From JADJPL01 sp040382095 (GTDB taxonomy: Bacteria > Bacteroidota > Bacteroidia > Chitinophagales > Saprospiraceae): a stretch of 16,383 nucleotides of DNA. The translations under genes were made by a program, and so were the position numbers. The stretch's first letter is position 1, and the number at the start of each line of letters is the position of its first letter. Below are positions 7,105-13,874 of the stretch, one piece after another. A model generated the notes under the pieces. The model searched no databases. It was given only the letters and a program-made list of their open reading frames with translations, and was not told where the DNA came from. The stretch lies in contig JBEIGB010000083.1 of NCBI GenBank assembly GCA_040382095.1, positions 1 through 16,383 of the forward strand, given 5' to 3'.

Positions 7105-8979
7105 ATGAAAAAAGGTTTTTTGATTATAGCCCTGCTCCTGCATACGGTATTGAACCTGCCGGGGCAGGTTGAAGGGTATCAGCCGAAAGGCTTCAATTTT
7201 CAGGCTTTGGCCAGAAATACAGCGGGGAAGTTGATGCCGCGAAAAGGGTTGGAAATGCGCGTATCGCTGGTACAGCGGGATAGTTTTTCGAAAAATATGC
7301 GCTATTCTGAAATACATCGGGTCATGACCGATGATCTCGGCCTGTTCTCGTTCTCCATCGGGAATGGCGACCCCGTTGAGGGAAAATTCAGCGAAGTGGA
7401 TTGGTCGTCGGGTCAGGTATGGATGGATTTGGAAATTAAATCCGATGCCGCAGGTAGCTTTCAGCTTTTACAGCGTACGCAGCTGAATGCCGTTCCTTAT
7501 GCCTATCACTCCGGTACAGCCAACCGTCTATCAGATCAACCCGAAGCCACCAGGGGCGAGAAAAACCAGTCTATATTCTGGCTCACCTCCGGAAACAGCC
7601 TTACCAAACCCGGTGACCACTATGTGGGCACCCGGGATAGTCAGGATTTGGTGTACAAGACGAAAGATATTTCCCGGGGTAAGATTACAAGCGATGGCCA
7701 ATTGGTCCTCGAGGTAGATCCGGAGGCAATCTCAACGGGCACGATTACCAATTCCGATGCCCTTAGGACTTCTTATCCGTTCACCGTCGAGGGCTCTAAT
7801 AACGGAATTTATATTAAGGTTGTGGGTTCGAGGAATGGGGATAATAAGTTCTTGAGCTTTCGGGACGATATTTCAAATTGGGGCGCTGTGGAAGGTCAGA
7901 CCATGGATGAGCTGAAGTCGGCATGGGACTACAAGCTGAACATATCCAACTTTACGATCTCAGCTGCGACCTACGTTGAATTGATTACCGCAGGTGGGAT
8001 AAGCGCTTTTGCAAATGGGTATGCTGCGTTATGTGTAGCTGCGACCCTTGTCAACGCCTGGCAGGCCCCGGGATATACGCTCCAGGCGATCGGTGACGGG
8101 GCGTCCACACTTGCTACTATGATAGGTGCCTCAGGTCTTTCCACCGAAATTATAGATTGGGTAGATAACAATAGCAAGGAAATAGGAGTGTCTTATTCGT
8201 CCGGTGCGGCGGATTATGCAGAATGGCTGGAGCGTGGCGAAGGGGAGCGCGACCTTCAGATCGGGGAGGTGGTAGGGGTACACGCTGGACGTGTCCACCT
8301 CAAAACCCAGGGTGCCCAGCGGGTGATGATCGTATCCACCGCCCCTGCTTTCCTGGGCAACAAACCGAGTCCGGAGGATGAACACCGTTTCGAGAAAATC
8401 GCTTTTGTCGGCCAGGTCAATGTACGCGTCGCAGGCCCGGTGCGCTCTGGCGATTACATCCTGCCCTCAGGGAATAATGATGGTCTGGGCGTTGCGGTGC
8501 ATCCCGAAGATATGGATTATGATGATTATCCGTACGTAGCCGGGGTTGCCTGGGAATCGGTAGCGGATAATCCGGTAAATATGGTCCGGGTCGGTGTAGG
8601 GTTAAACCGCAACGATCTTGGGTCAAAGGTGGCCGGGATTTCAGGTAAGGTCGAGAATATCCTCGCTTACCTCGAAGGTAAAGCCCCTCTGCAGCGGGCA
8701 GTACAATCCCCGGAAAAGCGCCTGGTCAAGGTTCCGGAGGTGAAAAAACTGATGTCCGATGAAGCATTTGATGCCTTTCTGGAGCAAAACGAGCCGTTAT
8801 TGAAGTCATATTTCGCTCAGCTCGATCAAAAAATCAAAACAGCAGGTGGTGATATTGCCTCCGATCCTGTACTTGCCGGGATAATCCGCGATCCTTTGAC
8901 AGCCGCCAGGGCTATGCGCAGGGATCCTAAACTCGACCGCTTCTGGGGACATTTCGACCAAATGATCTTGTCAAAATAA
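7105..8979 (+). CDS. C1: secreted tail-fibre-like protein with Peptidase_G2-like domain
   Basis: 624 aa. Signal peptide 1-20 (ends NLPG, then Gln). The C-class N-terminal module begins FNFQALARNTAGKLMP at 30-45 and includes SSGQVWMDLEI at 101-111 and VPYAYHSGTANRL at 130-142. The middle module WLTSGNSLTKP..GTRDSQDLVYKT is followed by SRGKIT at 190-195 where A and B have RMRIT or RMTIT. A C-class insertion (about 200-222, STGTITNSDAL) precedes the strand GIYIKVVGS. An Ala/Gly-rich segment lies at about 285-345, with the only cysteine at 310. The Peptidase_G2-like domain covers about 362-500 (SSGAADYAEWLER at 365-377, FVGQVNVRVAGPVRSGDYILPSGN). A coiled coil at about 508-525 is followed by a helical tail ending AMRRDPKL..FW. 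It is the last gene of unit 1, followed by a hairpin at 9054-9089. Confidence 0.85.
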   Translation: MKKGFLIIALLLHTVLNLPGQVEGYQPKGFNFQALARNTAGKLMPRKGLEMRVSLVQRDSFSKNMRYSEIHRVMTDDLGLFSFSIGNGDPVEGKFSEVDWSSGQVWMDLEIKSDAAGSFQLLQRTQLNAVPYAYHSGTANRLSDQPEATRGEKNQSIFWLTSGNSLTKPGDHYVGTRDSQDLVYKTKDISRGKITSDGQLVLEVDPEAISTGTITNSDALRTSYPFTVEGSNNGIYIKVVGSRNGDNKFLSFRDDISNWGAVEGQTMDELKSAWDYKLNISNFTISAATYVELITAGGISAFANGYAALCVAATLVNAWQAPGYTLQAIGDGASTLATMIGASGLSTEIIDWVDNNSKEIGVSYSSGAADYAEWLERGEGERDLQIGEVVGVHAGRVHLKTQGAQRVMIVSTAPAFLGNKPSPEDEHRFEKIAFVGQVNVRVAGPVRSGDYILPSGNNDGLGVAVHPEDMDYDDYPYVAGVAWESVADNPVNMVRVGVGLNRNDLGSKVAGISGKVENILAYLEGKAPLQRAVQSPEKRLVKVPEVKKLMSDEAFDAFLEQNEPLLKSYFAQLDQKIKTAGGDIASDPVLAGIIRDPLTAARAMRRDPKLDRFWGHFDQMILSK

Positions 8980-9038
8980 TAGACTTGTGCTCCGACCAGG
9001 ATTATCGCAGGATAAAAAAATGTAAAGTTTTAACATCA

Positions 9039-9046
9039 TATTTTTG
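9039..9046 (+). promoter_or_regulatory. Possible Bacteroidota -7 box (TATTTTTG)
   Basis: This is an exact match to the Bacteroidota -7 consensus TAnnTTTG. No TTG is seen at the usual -33 distance. If active, transcription would start near 9052, placing the hairpin at 9054-9089 at the very 5' end of the message for unit 2. The hairpin could then protect the transcript rather than end transcription of unit 1. The leader would be more than 500 nt long. Confidence 0.3.
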
Positions 9047-9053
9047 TACCTTA

Positions 9054-9089
9054 TTCAGTCCAACGGTCCCGGATGTCCGTTGGACTGAA
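9054..9089. terminator. Strong 13-bp perfect hairpin after unit 1
   Basis: TTCAGTCCAACGG (9054-9066) is the exact reverse complement of CCGTTGGACTGAA (9077-9089), with a 10-nt loop. It lies 74 bp after the C1 stop and is the strongest inverted repeat noticed in the window. A transcription end or processing site for unit 1 is the simplest reading. Neither strand has a clean T-run after the stem, so a canonical intrinsic terminator is not certain. A 5' stabilising stem is the alternative. Confidence 0.55.
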
Positions 9090-9270
9090 AATATCCCATC
9101 TCTCTGTATCGGCAGCTAAATGTACAGATCTGCCCTTCAGGAGCAAAAATCGCGCAATAAGAAAAGTACAAATAATAAATAATTGATAATATGAATTTTA
9201 ACATTCTCCTTTAATGCAAAATTCACTACCTTGAGCGCATTAAAAAGCACCCTTTGTGGGTTGCCCAGGC

Positions 9271-9312
9271 AGCATTATTTCTTTTTTGGGAATTAGTTTT
9301 TCTTTTTTGGGA
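9271..9312. promoter_or_regulatory. T-rich upstream element, copy 2, with 14-bp direct repeat
   Basis: TTTCTTTTTTGGGA occurs twice, at 9278-9291 and 9299-9312, 21 bp apart (two helical turns). The first copy with its AGCATT flank matches the element at 2381-2420. A regulator binding as a dimer, as AraC-family proteins often do on direct repeats, could use such sites. That link is inference only. Confidence 0.3.
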
Positions 9313-9569
9313 GTGTGGTGCAAATCAAAAATGGTACTTTTGATTGTTGATTTAAGCAAAGTAGAGTGTGTCTGGATTTCTGGCATGCTCTTATACTCTC
9401 CAATATTTTAAGTGCTCTCATGAAAAAAAGTTTCTTCAAACAGGCGCTGGACATCCTGTCCGATTCTTTTAAATTAAGGGTTCGCTCCTTTGCTACAGCG
9501 ACCTTTCGACGTTGTGTCGGAACTTTCCGCGGCATCCACTTTTCCAAATTTTTTCAAAAACAAGGTCTT

Positions 9570-10064
9570 ATGTCGCTCAACCACGCCTTAGGGTTCCTGC
9601 TGTTTTTTGCTGTTTATGTACCGCTGTCCGGCCAATCGCTGGGAAGGCAGCTGATTGGTTCCGCAGGAGGGTCCGGACGCTTTGGCGATCTTCAGATCAG
9701 TTGGTCTTTGGGCGAGGTTGCCGTGGGACATCTTAAAGCTACTAATGGTACGGGTCGGTTGACGGAAGGTTTCCAGCAGCCCCGTCTGATGCCGCTTAAC
9801 GAGGGGGTGGATCCCACACTGGTTCAGGTGGCGCCCAATCCTGTGAAGGATGTGCTCAGCCTGTATATTCCCGGCGATGCGACGGAAGAATGGATAATGA
9901 CCCTGGGCGATGTCAACGGCAGAACGATGCTTCGCCGCACCGGTCTGACAACCGGCAACTCCGAAGTTGACCTCGGCCAGCTTCCATCAGGGGTATATTT
10001 CCTCACCATAGCACGCGAAGCTAACGGTGAAGTCAGGCAGACCATAAAAGTGGTGAAGCTGTAG
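9570..10064 (+). CDS. T2: short secreted protein with T9SS type A sorting domain
   Basis: 164 aa from the ATG at 9570, exactly the length of T1 and alignable to it without gaps. The open frame continues upstream to ATG 9420 and GTG 9366, which would give 214 or 232 aa. I reject those starts because they bury the signal peptide (MSLNHALGFLLFFAVY, ending LSG with Gln next) about 50-68 residues inside a basic, non-hydrophobic extension. The upstream AAAAACAAGGTCTT also resembles AAAAATAACAAGGT before T1. Residues 31-71 carry SAGGS, SWSLGEVAVGH and GFQQP. The T9SS type A sorting domain begins at VAPNPV (87-92) and ends IKVVKL. As with T1, export by T9SS is well supported; partnership with A2-C2 is inferred from the operon. 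Confidence 0.88.
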   Translation: MSLNHALGFLLFFAVYVPLSGQSLGRQLIGSAGGSGRFGDLQISWSLGEVAVGHLKATNGTGRLTEGFQQPRLMPLNEGVDPTLVQVAPNPVKDVLSLYIPGDATEEWIMTLGDVNGRTMLRRTGLTTGNSEVDLGQLPSGVYFLTIAREANGEVRQTIKVVKL

Positions 10065-10100
10065 TCCAAAAGTATTCAAACGAACCAAGCGTCATAATCA

Positions 10101-11927
10101 ATGAAAAAAATCTTACTCGCTTTAATCCTCTGCAGTACCATACTGGGTGCGCTCAACGCCCAGTACAATGCCGATGGTATTCATTATCAAGGCGTCCTTC
10201 TGGGCGCAGATGGTGCTCCCATGTCCAACACCAGGGCAGTACTGCGCATCTCCATGGTTTCCGGGGAAAAAGCAGTACATTTTTCGGAAGTCCACCAGGT
10301 GCGTACAGATGACCAGGGTCAGTTCACGCTTGTGATTGGCGAGGGCAAATCGCAAAATGGAGGAATTGGCGATGTGCCTTTTGGTAAAGAAAATATCTCC
10401 CTGAACGTCGAACTCGAAGATAAGCGCAGCCGCCAGTTCAGGCCGTTGGGGACCAACCGGCTGCTCGCAGTCCCTTACGCCATGCATGCCAATACGGCAT
10501 CTCGCCTTGAGACCCCTTCCACAGAAGAGGATGCCGAGAAACAACAGTCTATTTTCTGGATCACCACCGGGAATACCCTCACTAAGCCTCCATTTCACTT
10601 CGTAGGCACCCGCGACAACCAGGACTTAGTAATCAAGACGAACAACGTCGAGCGCATGCGCATAACCAAGGGAGGGCAGTTCAAAATTACCGGAGGTACT
10701 TCCGGGGCTTCTACCGACGAGAAGAATTATCCGCTGCATGTTACCGGAGGTATCCATGGTATTAATATCAAGGTGAATGGCTCGCGTACGGCCCTGAACA
10801 ACTTCATGACCTTCGGTGATGTCATCAGCCATTCCTGGGGCGCGATCGAGGGGCAGTCGAATCCCGAGTTGCTCGCTTATTATAACTACGTGAATGCGAT
10901 TTCCAATTACACTTTCTTAGGTACATCCCTCGGTATCCGCGTAGGTGCCTGGAGTGCTATGGCCGCTGCAAACGCAGCAGAAGCGCCTTGTGGTGCAGGT
11001 GGGGCAGCTCCAAAAGCGCTGGGTGCCACTGCTTTGGGAACGGAACTGGCGGGTATCATTAATTCGGCTATTACCTGGACTAGTTCCACACAGTTGGAAG
11101 CAGGGGTAGTCTATCATTCAGGCTTTGCAGATTATGCCGAGTGGCTGGAGCGCGCCAGTGGAGAATTGCCCATGGATCCCGGTACGATTGTCGGTGTAAA
11201 AGGTGGTTTCGTATCGAGGGATACGGAGCATGGCGCGAGCCATTTCCTCGTAGTCTCACACAACCCCATCCTGCTGGGCAATAATCCTGCGGAAGAGCGG
11301 GAAGGCGATTTTGAAATGATTTCTTTTATGGGCCAGGTAAAGGTCAAAGTAGCAGGGCCCGTCAGCAAAGGGGATTTCATCCTGCCTTCAGGCAATAGTG
11401 ATGGGCTCGGTATAGCAGTTCATCCAACAAAAATGCAAACCGGCGATTTTGCACGTGTAGTCGGTGTGGCATGGGAAAACTCCATAGGAGACCTTCCCTA
11501 CCATTATATAAATACAGCAGTGGGGATCAATGCTGCCGATATGAGCAAAAAAGCAGACTTGCTCAACCGGAGGGTGGAAAATGTCCTGGACTATTTGAAG
11601 GGCAAAGCTCCGCTTATGGAAGAAAATGAGCTCGAACTGCTCGCAAATTCCCTGCATACAGCTACCCGGGCAACCCGGATGGAAAAGCTGTTCGCAGATG
11701 CCGATATTGAAGTATTGCTGGATAAATACGCTCCTTTCCTAAAGAAAATATATGCCCAGACGGAGGCAAAGCTGCAAAGTAACGACCCGAATTTAACAGT
11801 CAACCCGATTTTCCAGGAATTGAAGTCAGATCCGGCGGGAATGCTCAAAGCACTGCGCCGCAACCCGGATTACATTACCCAGTGGGCCGCACTCGACAGA
11901 AAGCTACAGGGGGCTTTGCCTAAATAA
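10101..11927 (+). CDS. A2: secreted tail-fibre-like protein with Peptidase_G2-like domain
   Basis: 608 aa, the copy-2 partner of A1. Signal peptide 1-20 ends ALNA, with Gln next. N-terminal module: GIHYQGVLLGADGAP at 26-40, VRTDDQGQFTLVIGEG at 67-82 and RLLAVPYAMHANTASRL at 120-136. Middle module: WITTGNTLTKP at 153-163, then GTRDNQDLVIKTNN and ERMRITKGGQ. SWGAIEGQ is at 244-251. The Ala/Gly-rich segment (about 262-330) carries the only cysteine of the mature protein (C297, in EAPCGAGG, matching C298 of A1); C11 lies in the signal peptide. The Peptidase_G2-like domain contains GFADYAEW at 341-348 and GPVSKGDFILPSGN. A coiled coil lies near 480-500 and the tail contains ALRRNPDY. It starts 36 bp after T2 and ends 30 bp before B2. 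Confidence 0.85.
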   Translation: MKKILLALILCSTILGALNAQYNADGIHYQGVLLGADGAPMSNTRAVLRISMVSGEKAVHFSEVHQVRTDDQGQFTLVIGEGKSQNGGIGDVPFGKENISLNVELEDKRSRQFRPLGTNRLLAVPYAMHANTASRLETPSTEEDAEKQQSIFWITTGNTLTKPPFHFVGTRDNQDLVIKTNNVERMRITKGGQFKITGGTSGASTDEKNYPLHVTGGIHGINIKVNGSRTALNNFMTFGDVISHSWGAIEGQSNPELLAYYNYVNAISNYTFLGTSLGIRVGAWSAMAAANAAEAPCGAGGAAPKALGATALGTELAGIINSAITWTSSTQLEAGVVYHSGFADYAEWLERASGELPMDPGTIVGVKGGFVSRDTEHGASHFLVVSHNPILLGNNPAEEREGDFEMISFMGQVKVKVAGPVSKGDFILPSGNSDGLGIAVHPTKMQTGDFARVVGVAWENSIGDLPYHYINTAVGINAADMSKKADLLNRRVENVLDYLKGKAPLMEENELELLANSLHTATRATRMEKLFADADIEVLLDKYAPFLKKIYAQTEAKLQSNDPNLTVNPIFQELKSDPAGMLKALRRNPDYITQWAALDRKLQGALPK

Positions 11928-11957
11928 TTTCTCAAAACAGACGACACACTCAGCAAT

Positions 11958-13823
11958 ATGAAACAAATCATCTTTACACTGGCAGTCGCGCTCATCGCAA
12001 TTTCCGGGCTCCAAGCCCAGGATGTTGCCGCCAGGTCCGGCTTTCAACATCAGGGTGTCGTCCGCGATGCCTCCGGCCGTCCCCTGGCCAATACGGCGGT
12101 TACCCTCCAGATCGCCATCTCCGAGGACGCGAAAAATGGCAAGGCATTATACGTAGAAACCCATGAGCTGACAACAGATGGTCAAGGGCATTTCACTGTT
12201 GTGGTGGGAGAAGGAAAAACATCCAAAGGCGAGTTTGCTTCGACCCCTTGGTCAAGCGGAAGGCTTTGGATGCACGTTGCCTTGCAAAATAAAAACCCGC
12301 GCCGCGGGGGCATCGTCCTGAGCAGTGCCCAGCTTCCGGTTGCGCCGTATGCCATGCACGCCATAACCACCGCTAAGATCAGCGGCGATGCAGCATCAGA
12401 AGCGACCGATACCGAAAAGCAACAATCTATCTTTTGGCTGACCGGTGGCAATAGCCTGACTAAGCCGGCAACTCATTTTCTCGGTACCCGCGATAACCAG
12501 GACCTCGTTTTTAAAACCAATAATGAAACCCGCATGACCATCACCAAAGAAGGTCAGGTCAAGTATAAAGCGGGTGCTGCTGTGACGGGTACTTCCGCGC
12601 AGCAGGGCTCTTATCCCATGCACATCCAGGGTGCAATGCAGGGTATCCATATCAAGGTGAACGCTTCGAGGACAAAGCAGAACGTCTTCGTCAATTTCCT
12701 GGACGCCACTGCCTCCTGGGGAAGAATCAGGGGGATGACTTATCCGGAGTGGCTTTCCGATGACGCCCCTGATAATTACACGTCTTCAACAAAATATTAC
12801 AACCTCAAAATCGCCGAGCTTAGCACGGCGATTGCCGGGTTGACAGCACAGGCTGCCGGTTCGGCGGCGACAGGTGCAGGTGCTGCTGAAGCGATTTCAA
12901 TTACCCTCGATGCGACAGCACTGGGTGCGGAACTTGCTTATGTCACGTCCAGGTACACCACTTACGTCTCTCAGGGAGCGCTGTATCAGGGCGTTCAATA
13001 TAGCTCCGGTGCCGCCGATTTCGCTGAATATGTCGAAAGGGAACCAGGTACGCGCAAATTTTTTGCCGGTGAGGTTGTGGGGATCAAAAACGGCCGGGTC
13101 AGCCTGACAACGGAAGGAGCCGATCATGTTCTGGCAGTCTCGAGCCTACCTATCGCTTTAGGTAACCTTCCCAGGGAAAGCGAAGCCGACCGTTTCGAGA
13201 AAGTCGCTTTCATGGGGCAGGTATTGATCCGGGTAACAGGTACGGTCAATATCGGTGACTACATCCTCCCGACGGGCAATAACGATGGATTCGCTGTGGC
13301 AGTCGCCCCCAATAATATGCGCGCTGCGGATTATGGTAATATCATCGGTATCGCCTGGAGTGCCAGCAATCCACAAATCCCAACCCCTTACCAACTGATC
13401 AATGTTGCCGTCGGTATAAATGCCTTTGAGCTGAGCCGCGAATTGGTGCGTCTCGAAAAACAGGTTGATGCGATTACCGATTACCTGAAGGGCAAGAATC
13501 CGGATTTTAACAAACAAATAAATGATAATCAATTAGTTACAAGTAAAAATCCCGAAAATACACCCATGAGTCTGGAAGGCCGCCATGCAATGATGAGTAT
13601 CGAAGAACACGCTGCTATCCTGGATGGTAACCGGGAATTTGTGGAAAACGTGTTCCGTAAAGCAAAAGAAGAGCTTCTGCTCATCCACCCGAAGGCGAAG
13701 GACTACCCACATGTAATGGCTTTGATGGATAATCCGGTACCGGCACTGAAAGCCATATACCGGGATCCGGCTGGATATATGGGCGCCTTGGCTGCGGAGG
13801 CTGTAAAAACTGTTGGCAAATAA
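11958..13823 (+). CDS. B2: secreted tail-fibre-like protein with Peptidase_G2-like domain
   Basis: 621 aa, partner of B1. Signal peptide 1-20 (ends GLQA, then Gln). N-terminal module: FQHQGVVRDASGRPL at 29-43, YVETHELTTDGQGHF at 65-79 and LPVAPYAMHA at 126-135. Middle module: TGGNSLTKP, then GTRDNQDLVFKTNN and TRMTITKEGQ. The strongly Ala-rich segment (about 284-335, e.g. AAGSAATGAGAAEA) has no cysteine, and the whole protein has none. The Peptidase_G2-like domain carries DFAE at 354-357, where the other five proteins read DYAE, and has GDYILPTGN instead of GDYILPSGN. The EGQT motif of A and C is RGMT here. A coiled coil covers about 495-512 and the B-class tail contains LMDNP and YRDPAGYM. 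These substitutions make B2 the best candidate for a subunit that has lost or altered any self-cleavage activity. Confidence 0.85.
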   Translation: MKQIIFTLAVALIAISGLQAQDVAARSGFQHQGVVRDASGRPLANTAVTLQIAISEDAKNGKALYVETHELTTDGQGHFTVVVGEGKTSKGEFASTPWSSGRLWMHVALQNKNPRRGGIVLSSAQLPVAPYAMHAITTAKISGDAASEATDTEKQQSIFWLTGGNSLTKPATHFLGTRDNQDLVFKTNNETRMTITKEGQVKYKAGAAVTGTSAQQGSYPMHIQGAMQGIHIKVNASRTKQNVFVNFLDATASWGRIRGMTYPEWLSDDAPDNYTSSTKYYNLKIAELSTAIAGLTAQAAGSAATGAGAAEAISITLDATALGAELAYVTSRYTTYVSQGALYQGVQYSSGAADFAEYVEREPGTRKFFAGEVVGIKNGRVSLTTEGADHVLAVSSLPIALGNLPRESEADRFEKVAFMGQVLIRVTGTVNIGDYILPTGNNDGFAVAVAPNNMRAADYGNIIGIAWSASNPQIPTPYQLINVAVGINAFELSRELVRLEKQVDAITDYLKGKNPDFNKQINDNQLVTSKNPENTPMSLEGRHAMMSIEEHAAILDGNREFVENVFRKAKEELLLIHPKAKDYPHVMALMDNPVPALKAIYRDPAGYMGALAAEAVKTVGK

Positions 13824-13874
13824 ATTTGAAAATCGAAAAATGGTGCTTCCGAACAGGAAATAAATCATAATGGC

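Larger units (their letters stand above)
2837..8979 (+). repeat. Tandem four-gene unit, copy 1 (T1-A1-B1-C1)
   Basis: Four plus-strand genes are repeated in the same order at 9570-15752. Cognate lengths nearly match: 164/164, 609/608, 623/621 and 624/625 aa. Start-to-start offsets are 6733, 6747, 6775 and 6770 bp. The spacer before the C gene is also conserved: 50 and 51 bp, both with TTCCGAAC, an AAATAAA stretch and GGC directly before ATGAAAAAA. The copies have diverged to roughly two-thirds protein identity by eye, so the duplication is old. Intergenic gaps in this copy are 22 bp, a 1-base overlap, and 50 bp, which suggests one operon. Confidence 0.93.
8980..9569. other. Intergenic region between the two units
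   Basis: A 590-bp AT-rich spacer with no convincing gene. In order it holds a perfect -7-like box (9039-9046), a strong hairpin (9054-9089), the T-rich element with an internal 14-bp direct repeat (9271-9312), an 8-bp inverted repeat (9323-9330 with 9338-9345), and an in-frame ATGAAAAAAA at 9420 upstream of T2. The frame from 9420 (or GTG 9366) to 9570 is open but looks unlike coding sequence for an exported protein; see the T2 entry. Confidence 0.55.

Noticed and set aside
6565..7317. Minus-strand open frame (250 codons) across the B1-C1 junction
   Set aside because: It overlaps the ends of two strongly supported plus-strand genes; its translation is rich in Ser, Arg and Cys, typical of an antisense shadow.
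9054..9345. CRISPR array or tRNA gene in the spacer
   Set aside because: Only a single hairpin, one pair of 14-bp T-rich direct repeats and one 8-bp inverted repeat are present; no regular repeat-spacer series or cloverleaf is visible.
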